DNA of 64,000 bases, taken from positions 21,173 through 85,172 of the forward strand of contig NZ_JALCZU010000014.1 of the NCBI RefSeq assembly GCF_023522835.1. Direction: 5' to 3'. Positions 36,487 to 45,451 of the stretch are shown here, in pieces. The stretch is from Oceanobacillus saliphilus (lineage in GTDB: Bacteria > Bacillota > Bacilli > Bacillales > Amphibacillaceae). The position numbers were made by a program, and so were the translations under genes. How positions within the stretch are numbered: the stretch's first letter is position 1; each line of letters opens with the position of its first letter. The notes beneath the pieces were generated by a model. It ran no database searches. It was not told the origin of the DNA and saw nothing but the letters and a program-made list of their open reading frames with translations.

Positions 36487-37893
36487 TTGAAACAACAAAT
36501 TGGTGTAATTGGTTTAGCTGTAATGGGTAAAAATTTGGCGTTAAATATCGAAAGCAGAGGATATTCTGTTGCAGTATTTAACCGTTCATATGACAAAACG
36601 CAAAGCTTTTTGTCAAATGAAGCAAAAGGTAAGAACTTTGTCGGTGCCCAGACCATTGAAGAGTTTGTAAATTCACTTGAAAAGCCTCGTAAAATTTTAT
36701 TGATGGTTAAAGCAGGTCCTGCAACAGATGCAACAATCGAATCCTTGCAGCCGTATCTTGAAAAGGGCGATATTCTAATAGATGGTGGTAATACATTATT
36801 TGAAGATACAATCCGCCGTAATAAAATGCTTGATGAAACTGGTATCCATTTTATTGGAACAGGAGTTTCAGGCGGAGAAGAAGGGGCACTCAATGGTCCT
36901 TCCATCATGCCTGGTGGTCAGAAAGAAGCTTATGATCTAGTGGCGCCAATCTTTGAAGCTATTTCAGCAAAAGTTGATGGTGACCCATGTGTGACGTATA
37001 TTGGACCAAATGGTGCTGGACATTTCGTGAAAATGGTTCATAACGGAATCGAGTATGGCGATATGCAATTGATTGCTGAAGCATATGATATTTTGAAAAA
37101 TGTACTTGGTATGGAAGCTCAAGAGTTGCATGAAGTGTTCAAGGAATGGAATAAAGGGGAGCTTGACAGCTATTTAATTGAAATTACTGCTGATATCTTC
37201 ACAAAAACAGATGATGAAACTGGTAAACCAATCGTCGATGTCATTATGGACAAGGCTGGCCAAAAAGGAACCGGTAAATGGACAAGCAAAAACGCGTTGG
37301 ATCTTGGGGTCCCACTACCATTGATTACGGAATCTGTATTTGCCCGCTTTATCTCATCCTTAAAAGATGAGCGTGTAAAAGCAAGTAACGTATTGAGTGG
37401 TCCACAGGCGCAAAACTATGATGGTGATCGCAAAGAACTGATTGAAGCGGTTCGAAAAGCATTGTATATGAGTAAAATCGTATCCTATGCACAAGGCTTT
37501 GCCCAAATGCGTGCAGCTTCTGAAGAAAATAACTGGAACCTTCAATACGGAGATATTGCTATGATCTGGCGTGGTGGATGTATCATCCGTGCTAATTTCC
37601 TGCAAAAGATCAAAGATGCCTATGATCGTGAACCAGAATTGGCTAACTTGATGCTTGATCCTTATTTCAAGGAAGTAGTGGAAGGTTATCAATCTGCATT
37701 GCGTGAAGTAGTATCGGTTGCAATTAAAAACGGAATTGCTGTACCAACATTCTCAAGTGCTGTTGCTTATTATGACAGTTACCGCACAGAGAATCTGCCA
37801 GCAAATCTAATTCAAGCACAACGTGACTATTTTGGTGCACATACGTATGAAAGAAAAGATAAAGAAGGTACTTTCCATACAAACTGGTTTTAA
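36487..37893 (+). CDS. gndA: 6-phosphogluconate dehydrogenase, decarboxylating
   Basis: Oxidises 6-phosphogluconate to ribulose 5-phosphate + CO2. 468 aa, close to the Bacillus NADP-type GndA/YqjI. Rossmann motif [15 protein letters not shown] after the second strand (favours NADP), substrate motifs [11 protein letters not shown] and [18 protein letters not shown] start after AGAGAGGAAATG, 81 bp after uxaC, so likely in the same transcript. Its place beside uxaC and a gluconokinase supports a glucuronate-to-pentose-phosphate role. It could also be the cell's main Gnd. Confidence 0.93.
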   Translation: MKQQIGVIGLAVMGKNLALNIESRGYSVAVFNRSYDKTQSFLSNEAKGKNFVGAQTIEEFVNSLEKPRKILLMVKAGPATDATIESLQPYLEKGDILIDGGNTLFEDTIRRNKMLDETGIHFIGTGVSGGEEGALNGPSIMPGGQKEAYDLVAPIFEAISAKVDGDPCVTYIGPNGAGHFVKMVHNGIEYGDMQLIAEAYDILKNVLGMEAQELHEVFKEWNKGELDSYLIEITADIFTKTDDETGKPIVDVIMDKAGQKGTGKWTSKNALDLGVPLPLITESVFARFISSLKDERVKASNVLSGPQAQNYDGDRKELIEAVRKALYMSKIVSYAQGFAQMRAASEENNWNLQYGDIAMIWRGGCIIRANFLQKIKDAYDREPELANLMLDPYFKEVVEGYQSALREVVSVAIKNGIAVPTFSSAVAYYDSYRTENLPANLIQAQRDYFGAHTYERKDKEGTFHTNWF

Positions 37894-37956
37894 TTAAAAA
37901 AGCTTGAAGCTATTCAGCTGCCATTGCCTCTCGGAAGACGCGCTGATATTATAAAC

Positions 37957-38003
37957 AAAAAGAACTCTCCTATCCAGTTTTGCTGGAATGAGAGTTCTTT
38001 TTT
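37957..38003 (+). terminator. Terminator after gnd
   Basis: AAAAGAACTCTC pairs with (G)AGAGTTCTTTTTTT, with an inner CCAG/CTGG stem. A clear T-run follows, and it ends the uxaC-gnd transcript. Confidence 0.88.
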
Positions 38004-38087
38004 AAAATTAAGTATCTCCAAACATCTTCATTCTACAAAGGCTTATCTATCCAGTTCACTATGCAAAAGTTAAGTTAATACAATGTA

Positions 38088-39257
38088 TTAGTCCTCGTCA
38101 CTAAAAAATACGATTTCCGATACTTCAAAGAAATTCTGAATGGCAAGGGCACATGCTCCCATGACACTTGCATTACTTCCTAAATCAGATAAAACAATTT
38201 CGCGATAGCTGCTCACAGATGATATCAGATATTCTTCCAGCTCTTCAACAGCATTCGGATACAATTTGAGCAATTCGCTGTTTATTACTAGCGTTTCCGG
38301 GTTATATAAATTTATAATATTATTTAACCCAATAGATACGTGTTTAATATATGTTTTCATTACTTCACGAGTTGTTGGATCATTTTCAGCCGTTAATTGT
38401 TTAAGATCATCAAAATCACAGCTTGATTTGCTAAGCTTCTCAGCTAAAGAGGAATATACGACCCGTTCGGCTGCATAAAGCTCCCAGCATCCATGATTCC
38501 CGCATCTACATTTACGACCATCCGGCCAGATAACCATGTGGCCCATTTCACCAGCATAGCCGTCGTATCCTTTATGAAGCTTGCCATCAATCATAATCCC
38601 TGCGCCAATTCCCGAAGAAAGAATTAGAGTGAGTAGGTTGTTGCTATGATGATGCTTGTATACTCTTTCGGCAAATGAAGAGAGGTTGGCATTATTTTCA
38701 ATGCTAATATTCATGTCAAGCGCCTTCTCCAAATCACCCTTTAAGTTTTTGCTATGCCATTGTAATTTTGGAACGAAAAAGATGGTCTCATCATTATTAA
38801 CTGTACCATGTATTCCGATAATTGTTTGGACGAGTCCATAATGACTGCCTGCATACTTTTTCTTATATTTCTGAATTAGTTTTATCAATACGTTTACAGA
38901 CTCATCGTAGTCATCCGTATTGCATAGGACTGTTTCTGTATATACCATGTTCCCTTGTAAATCAGAAATTCTGTATTTAATCTGCTCGTAATCGAGATCT
39001 ATACCAAGAACGTATCCTGCCTCTCCATTAATAGAGAGCATGATAGGGCGTCGTCCAACAGCATGATGCTCCTGTTGTGTTTCACATACCAAATTCTCAT
39101 CGAGCAGATCAACGACCTGAACGGAAATTGTTGCTTTATTCAGCCCTGTAATTTTTGATAACTCTGCCCTTGATATGAAACCGTGTTCAATTATGTTTTG
39201 CAGAATTAAACTTCTATTTATCTTTTTTATGTATGCCCCATCGCCTGTCACCATCAT
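38088..39257 (-). CDS. ROK-family (XylR/NagC-type) transcriptional repressor
   Basis: 389 aa with an N-terminal winged helix-turn-helix (residues ~17-58, GFISRAELSKITGLNKATIS) and a C-terminal ROK sugar-binding domain. The zinc site CRCGNHGC is at residues 250-257 with His240. The kinase catalytic Asp position reads ENNAN, so it is a regulator rather than a sugar kinase. ATG 39257 follows AAGGGGGA. A perfect palindrome lies 50 bp upstream, as for autoregulation. Likely effector: a pathway intermediate such as fructuronate, mannonate or gluconate (inference). Confidence 0.9.
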   Translation of the reverse strand: MMVTGDGAYIKKINRSLILQNIIEHGFISRAELSKITGLNKATISVQVVDLLDENLVCETQQEHHAVGRRPIMLSINGEAGYVLGIDLDYEQIKYRISDLQGNMVYTETVLCNTDDYDESVNVLIKLIQKYKKKYAGSHYGLVQTIIGIHGTVNNDETIFFVPKLQWHSKNLKGDLEKALDMNISIENNANLSSFAERVYKHHHSNNLLTLILSSGIGAGIMIDGKLHKGYDGYAGEMGHMVIWPDGRKCRCGNHGCWELYAAERVVYSSLAEKLSKSSCDFDDLKQLTAENDPTTREVMKTYIKHVSIGLNNIINLYNPETLVINSELLKLYPNAVEELEEYLISSVSSYREIVLSDLGSNASVMGACALAIQNFFEVSEIVFFSDED

Positions 39258-39306
39258 TTTTTCCCCCTTGCTCCATTAGAAATGAGATTTATCAATAAAA
39301 ACATGA

Positions 39307-39333
39307 TATTATTTGTTTAGTAAACAAATAATA
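39307..39333. promoter_or_regulatory. Perfect palindromic operator between the ROK gene and larC1
   Basis: A 27-bp perfect palindrome centred on G39320, core TTTGTTTAGTAAACAAA. Near-copies occur at 34888 (16/17), 46233 (15/17) and 48940 (14/17), each just downstream of a promoter. The best explanation is the binding site of the adjacent ROK repressor. Confidence 0.75.
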
Positions 39334-39381
39334 AAGGATTGCAAAAAAAATACAAGACGCGAATCACATGGAATTTTCGTT

Positions 39382-39395
39382 TGAAAAGGTTTACA
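39382..39395 (+). promoter_or_regulatory. cre-like site upstream of larC1
   Basis: TGAAAAGGTTTACA matches 13 of 14 positions of the cre consensus TGWAANCGNTNWCA; the miss is the central C, which weakens it. It contains TTTACA, a possible -35. Confidence 0.45.
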
Positions 39396-39463
39396 AAATT
39401 GCCTTCCATTAGATTTACATTAGTAATTATATAACCATTATAACAAAAAAAGGAGAGATTGGA

Positions 39464-40324
39464 ATGAAAATTCTATATTTTGATTGTTTTTCCGGCGTAA
39501 GCGGGGATATGACAATTGCGTCCCTTGTCGATGCAGGCGGCGATCCGGATTATTTAGAGAGTGAATTAAAAAAACTCGGCATGGAAGATGAATATAAATT
39601 AAAGTGGGATAAGGTTGTAAAAAATGGCATTACAAGCACGAAGTTTGATGTTGTGTTGTTGAACGAGGAAAAAGATAAAAGCCATCAACACGATGGAGAT
39701 CATAGTCATAGCCATAGTCATCACCATCATCACGATCATGAGCACAATCATAGCCATGACCATTCCAATGAAGATCACAGTCATACGCATCACCATCATC
39801 ACGGCCACAGTCATAGCCACCGTTCCTATAAAGATATTGTAAAGCTCATCGAATCAGCAGGGTTTGAGGAATCAGTACAGGAAACGGCATTAAAAATCTT
39901 CAAGAAAATCGGCGAGGCAGAAGGACGTATTCATGGAATGCCTTTGGAAGAGGTGCATTTCCATGAAGTTGGAGCAGTCGATTCTATCATCGACATTGTA
40001 GGAACAGCTATTTTAATCCACCAAATGGAAATTGATAAGGTGAAATCGGCTCCGGTTCCGGTTGGTGGAGGCAAAATACGGATTGATCATGGTGTATATC
40101 CCGTACCGGCACCTGCAACTCTGGAAATCTTGAAAGGTGTACCTATAGCTGAAAGTGATTTAAAAGCAGAACTAACGACACCAACTGGAGCGGCAATCAT
40201 AGCTGTCCTTGCAGAGGAATTTGGTGGCATGCCATCCATAAAGGTAGATAAAATTGGTTATGGTGCAGGTACGAAAACATTTCCTGATCATCCAAATGTA
40301 TTGCGCACCATCATTGGGGAGTAG
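39464..40324 (+). CDS. larC1: LarC1, N-terminal half of the nickel-inserting cyclometallase
   Basis: LarC inserts nickel into the pincer nucleotide cofactor of LarA-type enzymes, using CTP. 286 aa; it begins [20 protein letters not shown] and has [20 protein letters not shown] and [16 protein letters not shown] blocks. An insert at residues ~69-121 carries about 25 histidines ([20 protein letters not shown] and similar), a likely nickel store. It ends at the point where full-length LarC continues into the LarC2 domain, which here is a separate gene 5 kb downstream. AAAGGAGAG precedes the ATG. Confidence 0.92.
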   Translation: MKILYFDCFSGVSGDMTIASLVDAGGDPDYLESELKKLGMEDEYKLKWDKVVKNGITSTKFDVVLLNEEKDKSHQHDGDHSHSHSHHHHHDHEHNHSHDHSNEDHSHTHHHHHGHSHSHRSYKDIVKLIESAGFEESVQETALKIFKKIGEAEGRIHGMPLEEVHFHEVGAVDSIIDIVGTAILIHQMEIDKVKSAPVPVGGGKIRIDHGVYPVPAPATLEILKGVPIAESDLKAELTTPTGAAIIAVLAEEFGGMPSIKVDKIGYGAGTKTFPDHPNVLRTIIGE

Positions 40325-40356
40325 ACATAAAAACGAAAAGAACAGGGGGATTTACA

Positions 40357-40755
40357 ATGAAGATTGCTTTAATTGCGCATGATGAAAAGAAAGAAGATAT
40401 GGTGAGGTTTACACAGGCCTATAAATTTAGTCTGGAGAAACATGAACTGTATGCAACAGGCACTACAGGTACTAGGATTTCAGAAAACACTGGGTTGACG
40501 CTGCATCGTTTCCAGTCAGGCCCACTTGGTGGTGACCAGCAAATAGGGGCGATGGTAGCCGATAATAATATGGACATGATTATCTTTTTTCGCGACCCAT
40601 TGACAGCCCAACCTCATGAACCGGATATTTCCGCACTGATGCGCTTATGCGATGTATATTCCATTCCTTTGGCAACGAACATGGGTACTGCTGAAATTCT
40701 AATTCATGCACTGGAACGTGGGGATTTAAAATGGCGCGAATACATCAAGAAGTAG
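40357..40755 (+). CDS. mgsA: Methylglyoxal synthase
   Basis: Converts dihydroxyacetone phosphate to methylglyoxal + phosphate, relieving sugar-phosphate stress. 132 aa, full length. Motifs ATGTTGTRI (phosphate binding), [10 protein letters not shown] and [14 protein letters not shown] (catalytic Asp) are present. In other Bacilli mgsA lies in the dapB operon; here it follows larC1 by 32 bp with AGGGGGATTT before its ATG. Whether it is the only copy cannot be told from this window. Confidence 0.93.
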   Translation: MKIALIAHDEKKEDMVRFTQAYKFSLEKHELYATGTTGTRISENTGLTLHRFQSGPLGGDQQIGAMVADNNMDMIIFFRDPLTAQPHEPDISALMRLCDVYSIPLATNMGTAEILIHALERGDLKWREYIKK

Positions 40756-40804
40756 ACTGGTTTTTAAGCCAAGGTAGTTGACTGGTAAACGCCTTCATGA
40801 TATT

Positions 40805-40851
40805 CTAGGTAATATAATTAGTTTGGACGGCAAACTAATTATATTACCTAG
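40805..40851. repeat. 21-bp perfect inverted repeat between mgsA and larA
   Basis: The left arm (40805-40825, ending AATTAGTTTG) and right arm (40831-40851, beginning CAAACTAATT) are exact complements around GACGG. There is no T-run after it. The inner TTAGTTTG-5-CAAACTAA resembles XylR-type ROK operators, but its spacing differs from the other palindromes here. It may be an operator or an mRNA-processing hairpin separating larC1-mgsA from larA. Confidence 0.8.
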
Positions 40852-40978
40852 TGAAAGGGATTACATGATTCCTCGAGATTCTGCTTAAGATGTGTTATTA
40901 ATTATCATAAAGGGAACTATATTTGTAGAAAAAAGGTATCGAATTTAAATATAATGTGAAACGGAGTGAATTAGCTGT

Positions 40979-42244
40979 ATGGGTATTTTGCAAGAGCTGC
41001 TAAAGGATATTCCTGTTCCAAAGATGGCAAAGGTCAGTCAGACATTTGACGATACGAAAGAAGAAGATGTTGTAGGTACGCTTGAGAATCAATTGGAACG
41101 TATTAAAGATACCGTTAAGCCAGGCATGGAAATTGCTGTCGCAGTGGGAAGCCGTGGCGTGGACCGTCTTGTTGATGTAACGGCAGTAACCGTTAAGTTC
41201 CTTCAGGATTTAGGCGCCAAACCTTTTATTGTTCCATCCATGGGAAGTCATGGCGGTGCAACTGCGGAAGGACAAAAAGCGGTGCTTGAACATTTAGGAG
41301 TTACAGAAAAGGCTGTAAACGCAGAGATTCGCTCATCGATGGAAGTTATCAAAATAGGTGAACTTCCTAATGGACTACCAGTTTATATTGATAAATTGTC
41401 ATCCGAGGCGGACGGAATTGTTGTTATCAATCGCGTAAAACCACACACGGCTTTCCGTGGACCGGTAGAAAGTGGAATCATGAAAATGATCAGTATCGGT
41501 CTTGGAAAGCAAAAAGGAGCAGAAGCCTGCCACCAATTGGGATTTAAGCATATGGCAGAGCATGTCCCAGCAATGGCGAAAATGACAATGGCAAAAATGC
41601 CAATCCTATTTGCTGTAGCAACCGTGGAAAATGCATTTGATAAAGTGCTAAAAGTTGAAGTACTTCTTCCTGAAGAAGTTGAAGAACGGGAAACAGAATT
41701 GCAAAAGCTTGCTAAAGCATCACTGCCGAAGCTTTTCTTTGATCAAATCGATGTATTGGTCATTGATGAGATTGGAAAAAATATAAGCGGTGATGGAATG
41801 GATCCGAATATTACTGGCAGGTATCCAACTCCATATGCACATGGAGGACCGGATGTTACAAAAATGGCTGTTCTTGATGTAACACCACAATCGGAAGGAA
41901 ATGCAAACGGTGTTGGTACAGCAGATTTCACGACAGAACGCCTGGTTGGAAAGATGGATAAGCACGGTACTTATGCAAACGGGCTGACGTCAACTGTTGT
42001 CGGGCCAACTCATATTTCAACAACCTTGCCTAACGATAAGATGGCGATTCAGGCCGCGGTAAAGACTTGTAATATCCTTGATTTCACTAAGGTAAAACTT
42101 GTTCGTATTAAAAATACGCTCGAAATAAGTGAAATAGAAGTTTCGGAAGCATTGCTTGAACATGTGAAAGGTCATCCTAACTTGGAACAGACTTCAGATG
42201 TATACGAATTTAATTTTGATGAAAAAGGAAATCTATTTAACTAA
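40979..42244 (+). CDS. LarA-family nickel-pincer 2-hydroxyacid racemase/epimerase
   Basis: 421 aa, LarA/DUF2088 family, which racemises or epimerises the C2 of alpha-hydroxyacids with the Ni-pincer nucleotide attached to a lysine. Motifs: GSRGVDRLVD, PSMGSHGGAT with His91, NRVKPHTAFRGPVESG with Lys154 and His156, and GLGKQKGAEACHQLGF with Lys177 and His185. Lactate racemase is the founding member; malate racemase and a gluconate 2-epimerase are, as I recall, also described. With an UxuB-like SDR 22 bp downstream and a gluconokinase beyond, mannonate/gluconate 2-epimerase is more likely than lactate racemase. This is inference. Confidence 0.85.
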   Translation: MGILQELLKDIPVPKMAKVSQTFDDTKEEDVVGTLENQLERIKDTVKPGMEIAVAVGSRGVDRLVDVTAVTVKFLQDLGAKPFIVPSMGSHGGATAEGQKAVLEHLGVTEKAVNAEIRSSMEVIKIGELPNGLPVYIDKLSSEADGIVVINRVKPHTAFRGPVESGIMKMISIGLGKQKGAEACHQLGFKHMAEHVPAMAKMTMAKMPILFAVATVENAFDKVLKVEVLLPEEVEERETELQKLAKASLPKLFFDQIDVLVIDEIGKNISGDGMDPNITGRYPTPYAHGGPDVTKMAVLDVTPQSEGNANGVGTADFTTERLVGKMDKHGTYANGLTSTVVGPTHISTTLPNDKMAIQAAVKTCNILDFTKVKLVRIKNTLEISEIEVSEALLEHVKGHPNLEQTSDVYEFNFDEKGNLFN

Positions 42245-42266
42245 AATGAAAATGGGGGGACTCTAA

Positions 42267-43037
42267 ATGAGTAAACTATTTGATCTAACAGGTAAAACAG
42301 CAGTAGCAATCGGTGGAAACAGCACATTAGGAAGTTCGATGGCTAAAGGTCTTGCAGCAGAGGGTGCGAAAATTGCAATCGTCGGCAGAAATTTGGAAAA
42401 AGCCGAAGCTGTTGCCAAGGAAATTGAAGCAGATGGTGGTTCTGCAAAAGCTTTTCAAGGGGATGTAAGTGACCTTGAATCAATCGAACGTGCTGCGAAG
42501 GAAATTGAAGCATGGTCAGGTGGCTGGGATATTCTATTAAATGCTCCTGGTAAGAACAGCTCGACACCATTCATGGAGCTTGCTCCGGAAGAATGGGATG
42601 ATATTATGGATGTTAACCTTAGAGGTCTTGTATTCACCACGCAGATTTTTGCTAAACACATGATCGATCAAGGGAGACAGGGAAGCATCATCAATATTTC
42701 TTCTGTTTCTTCTACAACACCATTATCTCGCGTATTCACTTATTCTGCATCAAAAGCTGGCGTGAACAGCGTAACTCAATATTTGGCTAAAGAATTTGCA
42801 CCACACGGTATTCGTGTGAATGCCATTATTCCAGGGTTCTTCCCGGCAGAGCAAAATCGTAAAATTCTTGATGAAGATCGGATTGACTCCATTATGAGAC
42901 ATACGCCAATGAACCGCTTCGGTGAGCCAGAAGAATTACAAGGGGCAGCTGTTTATCTTGCATCAGACAAAGCGTCAGGCTTTGTAACCGGATCACTGCT
43001 TCGCGTTGACGGTGGCTACGGAAGTATGACAATATAG
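42267..43037 (+). CDS. SDR oxidoreductase, likely fructuronate reductase (mannonate-forming)
   Basis: Classical short-chain dehydrogenase, 256 aa. The nucleotide motif is AIGGNSTLGSS (residues ~14-24), NISSVSS carries the catalytic Ser, and the YSASK motif has Tyr159 and Lys163. The segment NAIIPGFFPAEQNRKIL matches, from memory, the SDR-type D-mannonate oxidoreductases such as Bacillus YjmF. That reaction links UxaC's product fructuronate to mannonate with NADH. A gluconate 5-dehydrogenase activity is the main alternative. GGGGGGACTC precedes the ATG; co-transcribed with the LarA homologue. Confidence 0.85.
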   Translation: MSKLFDLTGKTAVAIGGNSTLGSSMAKGLAAEGAKIAIVGRNLEKAEAVAKEIEADGGSAKAFQGDVSDLESIERAAKEIEAWSGGWDILLNAPGKNSSTPFMELAPEEWDDIMDVNLRGLVFTTQIFAKHMIDQGRQGSIINISSVSSTTPLSRVFTYSASKAGVNSVTQYLAKEFAPHGIRVNAIIPGFFPAEQNRKILDEDRIDSIMRHTPMNRFGEPEELQGAAVYLASDKASGFVTGSLLRVDGGYGSMTI

Positions 43038-43051
43038 TAAATACGAATGAG

Positions 43052-43089
43052 GGCTTTGGGGGAAGTTGATCACCTTCAAAGCCTTTTCT
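43052..43089 (+). terminator. Terminator or attenuator between the SDR and the kinase
   Basis: GGCTTTG pairs with CAAAGCC, with an inner GAAG/CTTC, followed directly by TTTTCT. It divides the larA-SDR transcript from gntK-larB-larC2, which must be reached by read-through or an unseen promoter. Confidence 0.7.
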
Positions 43090-43154
43090 ATAGTTGTGTT
43101 ATAAACCAAGTGACATTGCATCATCACTATACAGCTGTAAAGGATGAGATTTAA

Positions 43155-44630
43155 TTGAAAAAAAGATTAGTTATTGGACTTGATATAGGAACAACGAGCG
43201 CTAAAGCGGTCATCTTTGATTTGAAAGGTAAATTAATTGCTGAATCGGAAAAAATGGTTACGACCTATTATCCCAAGCAAGGCTTTGTGGAACAGAATCC
43301 GGATGAAGTAGAGGCTGCATGCAGGATGGCGATGAAGCATGTTATCCAGCAGGTTGGGGACGAACCATACGAATTGCTTGCAACCGGCATATCCTGTGCG
43401 ATGCATTCCCTCATTTGTGTGGATGAAAGTATTGCTCCTTTATCGAACATGCTGATTTGGTCTGACGGTCGGAGCAGTGAATTGGCAGAGAGGTTAATGG
43501 AGACGAAGGGGAAAGAAATATATACCCGAACAGGCACCCCAATCCATCCAATGACACCTTTTATGAAGCTAATCTGGATGCGTGAAAATAATTACGAGGC
43601 ATATGAAAAAGCCGCTTATTACATGACGTTTAAAGAATACTTGTTGCATAAGTGGTTTGGCAAAAGAGCTATTGATTATTCCATGGCTTCATCCACTGGT
43701 CTAATGAATGTTAAAGAATTGGACTGGGATGAAGAAGCGTTAGAACTGGCAGGAATTAACCGGGAACAGTTATCCAAAATCGTTCCTCCTACAGAAGTTT
43801 TTACGAGTCTTCTTGAAGAAGTTGCCGATGAAATCGGGATTTCGAAGGAGCTACCTTTTGTAATCGGTGCTGCTGATGGTCAATTGGCAAACCTCGGAAG
43901 TGGAGCCACTTCACCGGGAGAAGTAAATGTATCGGTTGGTACAAGTGGAGCAATCCGGCAATTTGTAAATGGTGCACCAGTCAATGATGAAATGGAAACA
44001 TTCACCTATGCTTTTTCTGATAAAACATCGATTATTGGTGGTCCAACAAATAACGGAGGAATTGCATTACAATGGTTTAAAGATGTCATTGAGTTTAAAG
44101 GTACCCATGATGAACTTCTTGCTGGAGCGGAAGATGTGGCACCAGGTTCAGAAGGTATCATCTTTCTCCCTTATATAAATGGAGAGCGGGCACCACTATG
44201 GAATCAGCGTGCGAAGGGTAATTTCTTTGGTCTTGGAATTGGTCATAGAAAAGAGCATTTAGCCCGAGCCGTACTGGAAGGAATTACATTTAATATTTAT
44301 CAGATTGGTCAAGCATTGGAGAACATGGCTGGTGAACCGAAAAAGATCAGTGTCAATGGTGGACTGTCCAAATCCCGTCTGTGGGTACAGATTATGGCTG
44401 ATGTTTTTGGTATGGAAATTCATATTTCCGATACACACCACAATGCCGCATGGGGAGCTGCATGGACGGCACTGGTAGGTATTGATGAAGCGGAGAGCTT
44501 TAATGCTATTAAAGAAAACATGCCTGCGGAAGCAGTAATTAAACCGAATATGGAAAACCATGAAACGTATTTAACTATTTTTGAGAAGTATGAGCGAATT
44601 GCTAAGGATTTATCCATTTATTTTACGTAA
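43155..44630 (+). CDS. gntK: FGGY-family carbohydrate kinase, gluconokinase-like
   Basis: Phosphorylates a polyol or sugar acid with ATP; 491 aa. The ATP motif LDIGTTSAKAVIFD is at the N-terminus. TRTGTPIHPMTPFMKLIWM is a feature I associate with Gram-positive gluconokinases. VIGAADGQLANLGSGA holds the catalytic Asp, and GTSGAIR lines the ATP site. TTG start after AAAGGATGAG. Beside 6-phosphogluconate dehydrogenase and a possible gluconate-forming epimerase, gluconate is the best substrate guess. Xylulose or another acid cannot be excluded by sequence alone. Confidence 0.85.
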   Translation: MKKRLVIGLDIGTTSAKAVIFDLKGKLIAESEKMVTTYYPKQGFVEQNPDEVEAACRMAMKHVIQQVGDEPYELLATGISCAMHSLICVDESIAPLSNMLIWSDGRSSELAERLMETKGKEIYTRTGTPIHPMTPFMKLIWMRENNYEAYEKAAYYMTFKEYLLHKWFGKRAIDYSMASSTGLMNVKELDWDEEALELAGINREQLSKIVPPTEVFTSLLEEVADEIGISKELPFVIGAADGQLANLGSGATSPGEVNVSVGTSGAIRQFVNGAPVNDEMETFTYAFSDKTSIIGGPTNNGGIALQWFKDVIEFKGTHDELLAGAEDVAPGSEGIIFLPYINGERAPLWNQRAKGNFFGLGIGHRKEHLARAVLEGITFNIYQIGQALENMAGEPKKISVNGGLSKSRLWVQIMADVFGMEIHISDTHHNAAWGAAWTALVGIDEAESFNAIKENMPAEAVIKPNMENHETYLTIFEKYERIAKDLSIYFT

Positions 44631-44685
44631 ATATAAAGCATAACTGTAAAACAGTATGGACATTATTTTCGAGGGAGGTAACTTG

Positions 44686-45429
44686 ATGGAGGAAATTTTA
44701 AAACAGCTTCAGAATGGAACCTTGAGTGTGGCGGAAGCAAAAGAACAACTGGCTACATATGAAAACTTGGGTTTCGCCAAAGTGGACCATCATCGGATGA
44801 AACGTCAAGGATTTCCTGAAATTATATATGGTGAAGGTAAAACTTCGGAACAAATCACAGCTATTATTGAGGCAATAAAAGCAAAAGATAATGATGTTTT
44901 AGCAACACGTATAAACAAAGAAAAGGCAGATGAAATATTAAAACAGCATTCCGAATTAACCTATAATGAAATTGCCCAAATTCTCTACTGGAAGCAACAA
45001 CCCAAATCTGCTGACGATTCTAACGGTTATGTTGCGGTTGTTTGCGCTGGCACTTCTGATTTACGAGTAGCTGAAGAAGCGGCTGTCACCGCAGAAGTTC
45101 TAGGAAGTAAAGTTCACCGTATTTATGATGTAGGTGTTGCAGGCATCCATCGTCTACTGGATAACCTGGAGGAAATCCAAAATGCTAACGTATCCGTTGT
45201 CGTGGCGGGAATGGAAGGTGCGCTTCCAAGTGTTGTTGGGGGCCTTGTATCCAATCCTGTTATTGCAGTGCCTACCAGTGTAGGATATGGAGCTAGTTTT
45301 AATGGCTTATCTGCATTGCTGACAATGCTGAACTCGTGTGCATCTGGAGTGAGTGTTGTAAATATCGACAACGGTTTTGGTGGAGCATATAATGCCGTCA
45401 TTATTGATCGGCTGGCAAACAAAGAATAG
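44686..45429 (+). CDS. larB: LarB, pyridinium-3,5-biscarboxylic acid mononucleotide synthase
   Basis: Carboxylates nicotinic acid adenine dinucleotide at C5 and hydrolyses the anhydride, the first step of pincer-cofactor synthesis. 247 aa with a PurE-like C-terminal domain from about residue 114 (YVAVVCAGTSDLRVAEEAAV, then GVAGIHRLL, AGMEGALPSVVGGLV and PTSVGYGASF). ATG 44686 is chosen because GAGGGAGGTAACTTG precedes it; an in-frame ATG at 44656 has no such site. Confidence 0.93.
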   Translation: MEEILKQLQNGTLSVAEAKEQLATYENLGFAKVDHHRMKRQGFPEIIYGEGKTSEQITAIIEAIKAKDNDVLATRINKEKADEILKQHSELTYNEIAQILYWKQQPKSADDSNGYVAVVCAGTSDLRVAEEAAVTAEVLGSKVHRIYDVGVAGIHRLLDNLEEIQNANVSVVVAGMEGALPSVVGGLVSNPVIAVPTSVGYGASFNGLSALLTMLNSCASGVSVVNIDNGFGGAYNAVIIDRLANKE

Positions 45430-45451
45430 TTTTTGAGAGGAGCTGTTTTCA

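Noticed and set aside
37894-37956. Sequence after gnd as a further copy of the dispersed repeat
   Set aside because: It lacks the conserved linker and end blocks; similarity was limited to a short AT-rich stretch.
38088-39257. ROK protein as a sugar kinase such as glucokinase
   Set aside because: It has an N-terminal helix-turn-helix and Asn in place of the catalytic Asp, so a repressor is the better call.
39599-39820. Minus-strand ORF rich in Met/Val opposite larC1
   Set aside because: It is the complement of the His-codon repeats (CAT read as ATG); not a gene.
39464-40400. Programmed frameshift joining LarC1 to LarC2 at the end of larC1
   Set aside because: mgsA follows directly; no LarC2 sequence lies in any frame after 40324. 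The LarC2 domain is at 45.4 kb.
40979-42244. Straightforward call as lactate racemase LarA
   Set aside because: The family motifs are present but no lactate permease or lactate-linked genes are nearby; neighbours handle hexuronates and aldonates, so only the family is asserted.
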